From assembly GCA_034440615.1 (NCBI GenBank), contig JAOTOM010004878.1, positions 248,001 through 312,000 on the forward strand: 64,000 nt of DNA. The letters run 5' to 3'. The notes below the pieces were generated by a model. It did no database searches, was not told the origin of the DNA, and saw only the letters and a list, made by a program, of their open reading frames with translations. The DNA comes from Ashinkailepas kermadecensis (taxonomy: Eukaryota; Arthropoda; Thecostraca; Neolepadidae). Positions within the stretch are counted from its first letter, which is position 1. Every line of letters starts with the position of its first letter. Position numbers and translations under genes: made by a program. This document shows, in pieces, positions 13,261 through 24,643 of the stretch.

Positions 13261-14148
13261 TTAACCCTCGCACGACCGGGTGGGTGGGTAGATACCTACC
13301 CCCATGACGTTTAGTACCATAGCAAAAAAACGGTTCTCACTAAAGCTCTGAAATTTACAGTACCTTATGCTACATCAATTGGACACGTGTTTCAAAATTA
13401 TCAGGTCAAGATCATGTCAGGTCAGTGATCTACAACGCATTTAGTGGTAGCATGTCGGACCAAACTGCAGAAAATCTCACATATTGTGACAATATAGATA
13501 TACGATTGATTAACAGATTGCATGTTGTTCTCAATAACCTTTGCACATTTTGAGACATACCTGACCATCATGACCCTAACAAGGTCATCATAGGTCACCA
13601 ACCGACTTTACCTGAAAATTGACTTTGACCTTTGAAATCACACGACAATTGTATCGCAAAAGCTATAAAATGGTTAGTACCATGCGTTGGATACATCTTT
13701 GGTGTGGAGAATGTCAGGTGCAGGTCATCCTAGGTCAGTGACCTATACAGTACCGATAGCATGTGTGATAATATGGTAAACTAGTTTCATTTGCCTCTGG
13801 TTTATCAAATATTAAACTGTCACCTCAGGTCATCATAGGTCAAGGACTAAATTGATCTACAAATCAGTTTTGGCCGTGCAGTGGAATACAAATTGTGCAT
13901 TGTAGTTCTGGAAGTCTTAGTGCCAGCGCTACAAATTTGTTTTTTGTTTGACCTGATATGACCTCTACGTTGACCTCGGATGGGAAAAAGGACTGAACCA
14001 ATTTCTTTTTAGTCACCCAATCTATCTGATGCCGTTATGTATATAGGGAGGGGTAGGTAACCTACCCCCTCCCCGGCCTGGGGGTAGGAACCCCCCCCCT
14101 CCCCGGCCGGGCGAAGTTGACGCGGAGCATCCGCCGTCCGAGGGTTAT
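13261..14148. mobile_element. TTAA-bounded inverted-repeat element, copy B
   Basis: The left end is TTAACCCTCGCACGACCGGG followed by GGGTAGATACCTACCC. The right end shows GGGTAGGTAACCTACCCC, then CCGTCCGAGGGTTAT, so the right TTAA has mutated to TTAT. The G-rich right end may contain a second partial copy. The interior has about thirteen AGGTCA or TGACCT words, like copy A, and no transposase frame. Confidence 0.66.
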
Positions 14149-14339
14149 GGTCGTCGGCGGCGGTCTGCTAGTGGGTGGGGCAGCTAGATTAGGGGCCGAG
14201 ACCCATCGGAATAACGACGCCATGCGAATGGTTTGCAAAGGTTCATTTTTGGTCACCCATAATACGATATTATTTGGAATGACTTTAATTTATTAAAAAA
14301 ACAAGCTATTGACCCATCTCCACAAAAAAAAACATAAAA
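14149..14339. other. No gene recognised
   Basis: Short spacer between the TTAA element and the GGGCCC-rich array; A-rich towards the right. Confidence 0.4.
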
Positions 14340-15195
14340 GATGCTCTTTTGGTTTGAAAAGGCCCCTGAGGGATATACACGACCCTGTGAACTGAAGAGG
14401 ACTAGTCAGGGCCCATCTCAGATCTGAAATTTCCCGAATTGAGAGCTATACAGGACTATTGAGAGCTGTGATGGGCCCCTCCAAGCAGGAGAAGACCCTG
14501 AATGATACAGAGGACCTCATGAGAGTCAGAGAGGACTGGACTAGGATTCTTCTGATGTTGAGACCGGCCCCTAATGGATGACCAAAGTCTCCCCGAGAGC
14601 TAAACAATTCCCTGTTGGCTGGCAATTGAGGTGAGGAATATCGGGGGCCAGCCTCAGAGCTGGAATGCTCTTGAAATCACAAGAGCTGTCGATATCTAGG
14701 AAGGGTCCCTAGCAGCTTCAGAGGACCCTTAAGAGCTAACAGAGCTCCCTGAGAGCTAAACCTCAGGTCACTGGACTCGGCAGGAGCCATTGGACTCGGC
14801 AGAAGGCGAGTACCTCTTCACCCCTTGGAAATGCCACTAGTGTGTGGCAGCCCCCCTCCATGGGTCTCTCTAAGGGCCCGGGGTCCTCTCCGTCAAGGCA
14901 GGGCCCTTCCTTAATGATCCAGAGCCTTCTCTATCAGGCCGGAGGCCCTATTTCAACAGCTTGGGTCCCTCCATCAGGCCAGGGACCTTGTACGGCTTGG
15001 GCTCCATCCGTCGGCCAAAGGGCCTTTTCTGACAGCCAAAGGTCTTCTTCGGCAACTAGGACCCCCTCCGTCATTTCATGGGCCCTCTTTGACGACCCAG
15101 GGCCTTTTCCGACAAGCCGGAGGGCCCTTTTCAAACGCTTGGACCCTGTCCATCAGGTCAGTGGTCCTTTCTCGGCTTGGGCTCCGCCGACAGCC
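14340..15195. repeat. Degenerate GGGCCC-rich tandem array, period about 20-21 bp
   Basis: From 14840 the pattern TTTCCGACAAGCC...AGGGCCCT recurs at steps of about 19-23 bp. The left half (14340-14830) uses GAGAGCT, GGGCCC and GACCCT words at similar spacing. Units are strongly diverged. The 127-codon plus-strand frame at 14842-15225 is a by-product of this periodicity. Confidence 0.6.
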
Positions 15196-16666
15196 CGGCC
15201 CGGCCGAGTTAGAAGCTCAATCTAGGAAAAGCTTGAAATATGGCAAAGTTTGCACTCTCCAAGCGAGCATTTGTAACAAAGACGCTATTTTTTAGTTGCG
15301 ATATGTCAAGCAAAAATATGGTCCTTCCATCCTATCAATTAAAAAACACTTTTTTCACGGGCATCGAGGTCACCGGAGGTCACATGACCTGAGGTCATGG
15401 GATAACTTTTTAATAATTTATCACATATAAAAATATTGCCGGAATTGGATTCTTTTTACCTTTGCGAATAAAAAAATGTCTGGATAGTTATATTTTGAAT
15501 GATATTTAACATAGTTATTGGCCACCGAACATAACCATGCAGTGACCTTCCAGAAATTCCCCAGGCTATAACTCCTAAACCGTTGACCTGATCGAAGTAA
15601 AATTTGCACAGGTGGATTCAGGGCATAGGATAACCCCACACAACAATTTTGATCCAGATCTGAGAGATGAGGGTGCCGGGCCCTTGTTGATCTGTTGTGG
15701 AATGCCCCATCTCTTCCAAGTAAGAGATGGAATGCAAAATTGTGAGGAGGCATTTGCAACAGGAAATGGTAGTTTTCCTACCTACATGACATACAAGCAT
15801 ATGATATATCATATATATCATATGATAGCATGTGCTATGATATGATGGACCAGATAGGATACAATAATGTAAAATAAGCAAATAAATGTATCAGGAGCAC
15901 GTGCCTAAAACAGGTGATGGAAGGTTGTATCTTACATGACAAAAAAATGCAAATATATAATTACTTACAAACCAAATCAACACAGACAGAAAGACACATG
16001 TACTGTGTTTAAGGATAGCAATATAATTTAACATTTGTACCCCATAATTACTTTTTCTTACTAAATAATTATGACAAACCTGCATGACTTTTGAATACAT
16101 GGCACGTATTACCAACCCAAAACCTTGGTAACCTTTCAAAATATTGAGCCATGTACCTTAGGTAAAGATTGCGATATTTTGTGTCAGACAATTCCTCCTT
16201 CAGACTGTTCCTCAGCCTCAAATCGGACATACTCCAGCCAAAACCCTTAGTTTCAGAGCTGCATATGAAGGTGAAAATGGGTACATTTACGGCACCCCCT
16301 TTCACCAATGCTTCAAGCCAAACAAAAGCTCAAACAGACCGAATACCACTGATTCAGATTTTCTCGTGATTTCGAGTAAATAACTGGGCAATGCGATGGA
16401 TAATTACATGCTTCGCTTGATCCAAAACGCATAAGTTACTTCCAAAAACACACAAAACGCGCCATAAACGTAGTATACCATGCCATGCGTTTAAATGTCT
16501 CTTGAAACAAAACAATGGAGGCATAGATGTTTTTAATGAATTCCTTACCGCCATAGGGCTTCATGCAGCAGAGCCACGGTTCCATAGCTTCTCCAAAAAG
16601 CGGAAATTGGCTGAAACTAAACGACGCGTTACTCTCCAACACGGAAATGTGTCTCTGGAATCAAAC
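15196..16666. other. Decayed repeat remnant, then no gene recognised
   Basis: 15300-15420 resembles the interior of the TTAA family (AATATGGTC, then clustered AGGTCA and TGACCT words near 15366-15400). The remainder to 16666 is AT-rich, with a palindromic ATATCATATG tract near 15798-15830 and no recognisable coding motif. Confidence 0.4.
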
Positions 16667-16778
16667 CATATCCTAGCCAGGATTAGCTTCAGCCGCCCAC
16701 CGCTAGGTGGCAATAGCCCGCCCCTGTTCGCCGATTCCGGAGTTTCCTATCCGTCTACTATTATCCGTGGTGACGCTG
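16667..16778 (-). repeat. Dispersed repeat, copy 2, carrying a CTCF-like motif
   Basis: Inverse counterpart of 12591-12714: TCCTAGCCAGGATTAG at one end and CTATTATCCGTGGTGACG at the other. It contains CCGCTAGGTGGCAA at 16700-16713, which matches the CTCF core pattern well. The hAT-type element inserted at its very edge. Confidence 0.6.
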
Positions 16779-16788
16779 TTATTGGAGT

Positions 16789-17196
16789 CAGTGGCGCAAC
16801 CAGGATTTCAGTTCGGGGGGAGGGGGGCCAAGGTTGGAGAGCGGGCCCCCTCGCAAGCGGGCCCCCCTCATGTTTTTAAAAAGTATGCGGAAAACATGCA
16901 CTTACTTTTGAGCGGGCCCCTATGTTTGTAAAAAGTCGCAGAAATAAAAGCACTTTTCCTTTATCAGGGGCCCCGGTTCGAGGCGGGCCCTGGTTAAAAC
17001 GGGCCCCCAGATTTTCAGTTGGTTCAAAGGGCCCCTGATTCGAGCCACAGATCCGCTTCGCGGGCCCCTAGCCAGGGCTCTGAGTAGGGTGGCCCACTCC
17101 GAGCCAGGGGCCCGCTTCGCAGGCCCCTGGCTCGGAGCGGGCCCCAAAAAATTTCGGGGGGGCCATGGCCCCTTGCCCCCCCTGGTTGCGCTACTG
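16789..17196. mobile_element. Complete hAT-type miniature element with 8-bp target duplication
   Basis: The terminal inverted repeats are CAGTGGCGCAACCAGG (left) and, read inversely from the right, CAGTAGCGCAACCAGG. Both sides are flanked by the identical 8-mer ATTGGAGT (16781-16788 and 17197-17204). An 8-bp duplication with CAGTGGCG-type ends is the hAT superfamily signature. The 408-bp interior is filled with GGGCCC words, including a duplicated segment with a GTAAAAAGT core near 16875-16975, and has no transposase. Confidence 0.88.
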
Positions 17197-17204
17197 ATTG
17201 GAGT

Positions 17205-18177
17205 GATTCGTATAATTTAACTAATGGCGCAGGTGAAAGCTTTGAGTTGGTGCACGCTTTGGCAGAATTCGTGTGCGCCTCTGGCAGGTCCCGGTGGTGC
17301 TCAGTACAAGCTTGCACTGATCTCCCTCTGCAAAACTGATGCCGTGCAATCGCTCAGGTAAATAGGATTTAAAAAGTAGCATTTGGTGACAAACATTTTC
17401 TTTTAATGAAGTGTCATATCATACATCCACAGATGGAACATTTCAATTATGTTCCGTTTCGTGTCTTCGAATCTGTAATTCGTCTTTTCACGTGTTCATC
17501 TATTTGTATAAACTGGACGTTGTGTTTTTTGCATTATGGGTGGTAAGCGCCGCACATTCCGAAACGGCTGTTGGTTGACGGCTGTTGCCTCATGGTTTTG
17601 ACGATCTCGTTGATGCAATTAATTTCACCGGGATCATACCACCTCTGTGGGCTGCCTGCATCCCCATTATCCGCAGGTAAGTAGAGTGAACGATCACATA
17701 GTATTGCAATTGTGTTCTGAACTTGTATTTCTCCATTGAGTTTGATGTCATTCTACGACAGAGTGGAGGTGCCTTCCACGGGACGGCATTGTGAGATAAT
17801 GCACAAATATCAAATAGTGCAGCACTTTACAGGTAAACCAAGTGTGTTACCGACTACTGAGCACATCCTTATGCCACGCAGGTGCATGTGAACAATCAGA
17901 CTCCGACTGCATTATTACAGCTCACCTCATCGCCACCTCACTCTCCAGCCTCAGCACAGCCACCACCAAACGCTCCTTCAGATTCCATATAGCCGCCACC
18001 GTCCTCCCCGGAGCGTTCCGTACAACCAGTGCACTCAGCTGAGCTTCCTTGCAATGTCCTCTCGTTCCTTAGGTTCCAGGGAACCTACCCTCACTTCTGA
18101 AGCTGCAGTCTAATAAGTAAACTCAATCCACAAAACTGAGTGTAATCGCCACTCTAACTTATCATCATGCATCTGAT
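17205..18177. other. No gene recognised
   Basis: Mixed sequence with short open frames only. Candidate splice-like sites exist but nothing groups them into exons. Confidence 0.4.
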
Positions 18178-18730
18178 CATCCTGCTGGCTTCTCAGACGT
18201 CAGGCTAGCCACCACGCTCGCCCACTCCCCCGATGGTGGAGGAGGGGCTTCAGCCTGACGTCTGTGCTCGCGTCCGTGGCCGCAGTTCAGCTTGCACCGC
18301 GGCTCCTGTCGTGACCAAGGCCAGAGGCCGTCACCACCTCGGACTGGCCGGTCGGGTGTGATCGGCAGCTGCGAGCTCGGCGACCACACGGCCATCACGT
18401 GGCACGTGTAGCGGTGCGCGGCCGGCGGGCGCGCCACGTGTCGGCCGGCAAGGTCAGCGCGGCCAAGGTCGCCCGGTGCAGCCGCTGTCGGCCGGCTCAT
18501 CTGCAGCCGGCGGCGACAGGTGGCACCAGCCACCCGTCTGACCACTTTCACCGCGCTGAGCTGGCGCCGGTGAGGTCGGCGCCGCTGAGGTCGGCGCCGG
18601 TCGGCCGGTCCGGTCCGTCTCGGATGAGGGCAGACGCGCCGGCGGCGCCGTCGCACCGTGTGCAGAATGCGCCGCCGGTCGGGCGCATGCAGAAGCATCG
18701 GTCTCGCACCATCCGTCTTCCTTTCTGAAA
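18178..18730. other. CpG-rich segment
   Basis: Dense in CG dinucleotides (GCCGGC, GGTCGGCGCCG and similar), unlike its neighbours. The long minus-strand frame (173 codons, 18177-18698) is Arg/Pro-rich low-complexity sequence of the kind that GC-rich DNA produces. It could be an unmethylated promoter-type island or a GC-rich transposon fragment. No coding motif is seen. Confidence 0.45.
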
Positions 18731-19788
18731 CGCCGGTTATTTATTTGTCAAGGTTCGCCTCGCCGTGAGTCTGCCGGCCTTGCCTCCCCTCCCCGATGCT
18801 GGCGGTCAATTTGGAAAGCAGGCTTATTCGCAATTAGCATGTCGTCGGTTTGTGGCGGCCTTGGCTCTCTGGCAGCCTGCCAACGACCTGACGCCGACTG
18901 GCTTGCTAAGACTGTCGGCATCAGTTCTGCCGACTGGCCTGCTAAGCCGTCGTATCGATAACGTTGTCCATAGGTCGTTGAGACACGGGCGTGTATTGCT
19001 GGTCGGTATTTGCTTCACGTACGACTTCCACACGTGATCTAATCGACATGTAGTCGATCCTACATTCGGCGTGCGTCATCCGGGACTGAGAAGCCGCATT
19101 ACCAGTACATAGTCAATACCTGGTCCTTGACTAGACTTGCAGCATTGGTCTTGTTTTTGACTGGGTCGGTATGGGATTTGACCTAGGTGTTGTTCAACTT
19201 GACTGGGCTGACCTTTGCCTAGCTTAGTTAACCTTACGACTGGCTAATATTACCATAGGATGAATTGGTTTCGACTGGATATATACTGATCTTGGGCTGC
19301 GTTTGCCCTTCGGCGAAGATCCTAGACTGGGCTGAGCTGTCATTGGGCTGAGAGTGGATCATTCTTGGACTGGGCTGGTCATTGGCTAGGTTTAGGGTGC
19401 TTTACCTTTGGCTAGGCTAAGCTGTTTTAGACTGGCTTGTTTCCGACTTGTTGGTCTATCTTATGCTGGATACAACTTGTGTGTTTTTTTTTACTTCGCT
19501 GGTCTTAGACTTGCTGAGTGCTTGGATGGATGCATGTTTTGTGCTTCTTCTCGCTAATTCTCATCAAAACTGCAAGTCAATACACTTCTAACGTCTCAGA
19601 TCCATGTACGGTTGAGAAGCTACCAGCGTCAACAATCACAGAAAGGAGTTTGCCAAAGCAAAATTGTGAGGGAGAGAAAGAACATGGGAGGACAGGAATT
19701 TGCCAAAGGTGGGACAGGAGTGGAAGGGATTATATTCCGCCCGTAAATCATTTTGTTTGGCCGATACGTCAAAGATATTAGGTAATAG

Positions 19789-19791
<3 letters not shown>
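18731..19791. other. Degenerate GGCTGGGCT-type sequence, no gene recognised
   Basis: Between about 19080 and 19480 the words GACTGGGCTG, TTGACTGG and TGGGCT recur irregularly, suggesting a decayed short tandem repeat. No coding motif. Confidence 0.4.
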
Positions 19792-19841
<50 letters not shown>

Positions 19842-19868
19842 GTGTGTGTGTATGTGTGTGTGTGTATA

Positions 19869-19933
<65 letters not shown>
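19792..19933. repeat. Compound microsatellite (AT)n-(GT)n
   Basis: About 24 AT units (19792-19839) run into a GT/TATG tract of about 90 bp. The plus-strand Cys-Val and minus-strand His-Thr frames here are artefacts of the repeat. Confidence 0.97.
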
Positions 19934-19937
<4 letters not shown>

Positions 19938-19981
19938 GTAATTCGTGCATACCGAGGCCATTTTCTGTTTACACACCTAGC

Positions 19982-20030
19982 AACCGAGGACATGAAGTGA
20001 ATACCGAGAACATTTTTTACGTCCTCGGTT
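19982..20030. repeat. Hairpin with 10-bp perfect arms
   Basis: AACCGAGGAC (19982-19991) is inverted as GTCCTCGGTT (20021-20030). The CCTCGGT word also recurs at 34.0-34.3 kb, so this is probably part of a dispersed repeat. Confidence 0.6.
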
Positions 20031-20487
20031 TTCCAACTCCGTCTGGAGCATTGTCAGATGCTTACCAATCCCCTGACGAATTGCCTCGATATCCTCAGTT
20101 TTCACCATATATGTGTACTGTGCAGATAAAGTGTGAGCAAGCCGAAAGTTGCAGTGCAGACGTGACGCGCTCATGTTTGCAACTTGACACCACTCAGGTT
20201 TGCAACTTGGTGCAAGGTCGGCACGGTGCCGGAGTGAGGCGGCCGCGCCACTTGGCCCCGGCCGACTCGGCTTGCGGCGGGCGGCCGACACACGCGTACG
20301 GGAAAATCTGTTCTTGCAAAGGGATTGGCGCTTCGGTCAGAAATATTTTACCATTCTAATGAGATGGGATAGGACTATGGCTTGGAGGTTAGGAGTTAAG
20401 ACAGCTAGTATGGACCACACTTTGTAACTAGGCATTAGAGGGTGAGAACATCTGGTGCCCTACATAAATATTTAGGCGAAGTACGTT
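20031..20487. other. No gene recognised; short CpG-rich patch
   Basis: 20215-20300 is CpG-rich. The Arg/Ala-rich frames there look compositional. Confidence 0.4.
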
Positions 20488-21339
20488 TTAAAACACCTTT
20501 GGGCTTGCATCTTAGCCCGCGCAGTATCGGGGGATCTTTTTACACACCCATTAGATTTTCCGCGGATAGTAAAAAAAAAAAAAACAGCGTGCAACAACGG
20601 GCCGAATATTGGCATACCTGTTCCGACATGAATTTGACATGTTTCGTGAAAATTTTGAGGTCAGGTCGTTCACGGTCCCCGAGTTAATTAAAGTCAAGTG
20701 AGGTCCCCTCCAAAAATGTTCAACCAGTCGTCACGCTTTCACGGGTGAAGATGTTTGAATGAAACTTTCACCGTTTGCTACTTTTAAAGATGCAACAAAG
20801 TGCCCCAGAGGAATTTTTGAAATCTTGCGTTTTTGATGAATTACTTGTTTTTCATGTGTTATTAGGGATAAATATCGAAGATTCTTGCTATGTTAAGCAA
20901 TTTATATGGGGCTAATCTTACTTAAAACAAAGTTTCTCGGGTGTGTTTTATCAATTAGACACAAACAAAGTAAATAAACTCAACATTTTGGAAATAAAAA
21001 GATGCATTTTTGAGTGTGCGATAATTTTGGGACCACGGTCCATTTCGTCGTCCTTCTCTGATTCCAAGCAAGTTTTGTTTTTAAAATATACAAAATAAAC
21101 TCCGCAGAGCATACAACTTGACGTCAATCGCAACCACATATACCCCCTGTTGACGTCACATTTTGAGATGATATAATGCTGCGGATGGTTTATAGTCATA
21201 TCCGTCGAGCGCGTTCCGATGACACATCGTCCGGTTTCGTGCTACGCTTAGTTTGGAGATTATATGGTAATATAATGAGCCCCCACCCATCCCCCGTGAC
21301 GGGGTGTGAGGATCTTACCGGAATGACGGGAAGGGTTAA
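20488..21339. mobile_element. Probable diverged TTAA-family element, copy E
   Basis: The interior near 20655-20770 aligns with copy C interior near 58740-58850 (GTCAAGTGAGGTC, then CCTCCAAAAATRTT, then CAGTCG.CACGC). The right end reads GACGGGAAGGGTTAA at 21336-21339. The left boundary is not sharp; TTAA at 20488-20491 is one option. Confidence 0.45.
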
Positions 21340-24181
21340 TGTATTACCTCTAAGTTAAACGTTCCACCGTTTAATACCTGGGGAATACGTCGCGCTGACA
21401 ACGAAGGACTTTGTTCAGATTCCTGAACAAGAATTATCATCATCATACTAGGTTGTTGCAGGAAACCTACTCTAATATTGAAGACGATAAAGTTTGGGAC
21501 TATTTTATGGGGATGAGACATCCTTTATTCATGGTGGAAGCAAACCAGATTCTGGTGTAGTGACAGTACATCCTCGCTTGCTGAAACTAATCAGCTGGGC
21601 TAATGTGCATACATAAGTTTGTTTTCCAAAGTGATTAAAGGTGAATTAAAGGATACGGGGCCTAGCTGGACCTCGGATGATCTTTTTCCGCTTCTGAGGT
21701 CTTCGGGTTTTAGGCTGAGATAGATAGACTGATGGTTTCGGAGCTTTCGGACTTTGGGAGTTTCGCACTGCATGAGTTCAATACTGAACTCCATCATAAC
21801 CCTATGGCAACACGTGACGGTCACCACATTATCTATTTTTAATTTTGATGAAGTGGGAGGCGCAGCCGCATCTGTCCATCCAGCTCCATCATCTTTAACC
21901 ATACAATTGATATTGACTGATGTGATAGGGAGCACCATGAGGTGTGGGGCTGCAGTAGCTGACAAGGAGCTTCTGATTTCTTGCATCGTGATCACTACTG
22001 AGCATGTCACGGCTTTTGCTAGCATAAGCGAAATTACTCGAAAAACTAACAAATATACTTCTGAAACGTGACTTAGTGGTGACGTTTTCCCTAACATTCC
22101 TTGGGCCAACATGATGAATACGTTTTGCATGTTCAAATGTATCAATCAGGATTCCTTGTTAGCTGTTGGGGTTACGCACCTTATAATGCTCCTGACCAGG
22201 CCAGTGCATGTCAGCACTGTCGTCAGGGATGCAGGAACCGGAGGAAGGGGGACGCAGCGGGAGGACCTCTGACACTGTCAAAGTGTTGTAACGCAACTTG
22301 TATACAGAATGACCATGGCTGGGAAGAATGCCTGAACACACTGCTCATGTTTTTTAGAAAACCAGCCTTAAAATGCTGATTCGCCTTCTGAATGCAACGT
22401 GACGTTCAGCGGCCAATTCGACGGATGATTCGGTAAATTTAGTGCTTTATAAATAGAGCTGAACACAACACGGCATAGACCACCGCTGTAGGGTGTGTTC
22501 GTCGCTACCCGCCTCCAGCGTCAGTCGCCGGCGCGCATTGACACGAGGAGATTTCGAGTTCTTTGGGGAGAGGGCGTCCGGTCCATCCATTGCTATGGCA
22601 CATCGGAATAGTCCCCGAATAAAGTGAAGGATCACGTGTCATGTCACTGGCCTGACATGGAAGGAGACGGAAGGTTGCCTGTCGAGGTTACGTTATATTT
22701 GTATTACATTACATTGCATTGCATTTTGCCACCTCAGCCAGCAATCGGACAAATGTGTGCTACCTCTCCAAGTATTTCCAAGCGGAGATTGCTAGCGAAG
22801 CAAAAGAAAGGCCAGCGTGCTGCATGTGATCAGCTGTCGCGATTGATACCCAATTTGCATACTTCCGGTTACTAGTGAATGTCTTAGATTAGCTTGGACC
22901 TCACAGTGGAGGGATTAATTATACCCTCTAAGGTTTCCTGACATCGCTCATAACCCGTACAAGGCATCACTTTGGTAATTCATCATATCATCCGACAATC
23001 GATGGACGTGCATGATGTCAAAGATTGAGGTGGTCTATTAAATTAACGAAGTTAGGGTCGGTCAAAATCAGGTGACGACCTCATCTCAGTGCGGCCCTTA
23101 GATGTGCATTGAATATATCTCACAAACCATATAAGATACAGCCAAAAGTTAAGTTGAAGTGGAGAGAAATGATTAAGGTAAAGTTAAGAAACAAACAAGT
23201 AACCTCAGGTGATGTCATCGCGTCAAAGGGGAACCTAGACCTTGATATTTTTAACGTAATGTTGTTGCTAATGGATATTTTTTTAAAACCTTAAGATACG
23301 TACAGACAGATTATATCCCTCAATAGTGCTCTAGGTTACAAGTCACTGTCTGATATGGCCACTGATGGATGACCCGATACTTGTCGAGAGTAGAGTTTCC
23401 AACATTTTCTTCCAAACACTGTTATAAGACGCGGCACGGGCACAGCAGATTCTGGCAGGGCACGACACAGCACAGCAAGCTGGATGGTGGCACACCGAAA
23501 GGCACGGGGAAAGAAAATGGGTCATCTTAAGAACGAGGGAATCATGATTGATGACGAAAGCAAACAATACCAGAGCCGCAAAACATTCCACACACTGACT
23601 GTCTCTACATTTCAAAGTTGTTCCATACATCTTTACTTAAGCCCTTTTGCTTGGTAATCGTGGAAACCTGGGTTCAGCATTAAGACAATTTTATATGCAT
23701 GCTTTAATTTAATTGCTTTGGATAAGCCGGCACTGGCACGGAAGTGGAACGGACAATGCTGCCATTGCACACCAACAGGCACATGTGCCAATTTACGGGT
23801 TGACGTGTCGTGCCACTGCGCCAGAAAGTGGCAGCTCTAGTCGAGAGTACGAGCATCGCAAAAAGAGGACCCCCACCAGATACACTAAGAAACCACACCC
23901 TAAGCCGAGCCGTTTTTTTCGCGGTCGCAAACAAGGGGTGGCAATGCGATACACTCCTGAGGGTGCGAGGGTTACAGTTAAGCGAACGAAAAATGTGGTA
24001 AGTGCTGCACGATTTTGAATGATGCTTCCCCCCCCCCCCCAAATGAGGATTTAATCCGCCGTTTTTGCCGTATCCTGGCTAGCGCAGAAGTGTACCAAAT
24101 CAGCACGTAGTTGTTTCAGCAAAATATTATCCACACTTGTGGCAAGCTTGCTTCATGTCAGACTAAACCTAGCCCAACCCT
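21340..24181. other. No gene recognised except a weak ORF
   Basis: Mixed sequence. 23065-23230 again resembles TTAA-family interiors (GGTGACGACCTC, AACCTCAGGTGATGTCATC). A C-run lies at 24030-24040. The only long frame is listed separately. Confidence 0.4.
21600..22145 (-). CDS. Unassigned 181-codon open frame
   Basis: This is one of the longest frames in the window that does not sit in an obvious repeat. I do not recognise the product. The translation has a hydrophobic stretch near residues 29-50 (VYLLVFRVISLMLAKAVTCS), then a Ser/Thr/Ala-rich middle (GWTDAAAPPTSSKLKIDNV), and five cysteines in total. The start Met is not supported by any context, and no splice sites or neighbouring exons are evident. 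It could be chance, an exon, or a decayed transposon fragment. Confidence 0.2.
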   Translation of the reverse strand: MIHLNMQNVFIMLAQGMLGKTSPLSHVSEVYLLVFRVISLMLAKAVTCSVVITMQEIRSSLSATAAPHLMVLPITSVNINCMVKDDGAGWTDAAAPPTSSKLKIDNVVTVTCCHRVMMEFSIELMQCETPKVRKLRNHQSIYLSLKPEDLRSGKRSSEVQLGPVSFNSPLITLENKLMYAH

Positions 24182-24643
24182 GGGCAATAGCAATCAGCTG
24201 CTGGGGTGTCGTTTAGCCACATATAAGACGTATGTGGCGATTGTGATCGATATCAGTTTGTATGTGTTCGCACGCCAAGTTCACCAATTACAGTGCAGAA
24301 ATGTTGTGGCAATAGAAAGAATAGCTTTCGTGAAACGCAACTCTATGCAACATAGATGAATTGATATTCATATATCAAATCCTTCCCACGGGAGCTTCGC
24401 TGGCGTGGCAGCATGTGCGCCCAATATTATTTTCAACCGGTGAATTTGCCTGAAGCAAGCTCGCCGATTGATCGATGATTTTCGAGGGCGCTTTGGCAAA
24501 ACTATTTGGCTATTGTCACAAAAATGCTGCACTATAATTGGTTCAATTGGTGCGCGCACAGATGACAAACTGATATCGATCACAATCGTCACAAACGTCA
24601 TATATGTATCTAAACGACACCCCAGCAGCTGACGCTATTGTCC
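24182..24643. mobile_element. Foldback (long inverted-repeat) element
   Basis: The left arm (24182-24345) and the inverted right arm (24480-24643) share long blocks, including CAGCTGCTGGGGTGTCGTTT and ATTGTGATCGATATCAGTTTG, at perhaps 80% identity by eye. The central 134 bp includes a TGATATTCATATATCA palindrome and a GCTGGCGTGGCAGCA block also present near 26897. There is no coding sequence. It is likely a non-autonomous DNA element. Confidence 0.78.

Noticed and set aside
18177..18698. 173-codon Arg/Pro-rich minus-strand frame
   Set aside because: CpG-rich DNA lacks stop codons on several frames; there is no domain or codon pattern supporting a gene.
19629..19993. Minus-strand frames of His-Thr and Ile-Tyr repeats
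   Set aside because: They are translations of the AT/GT microsatellite.
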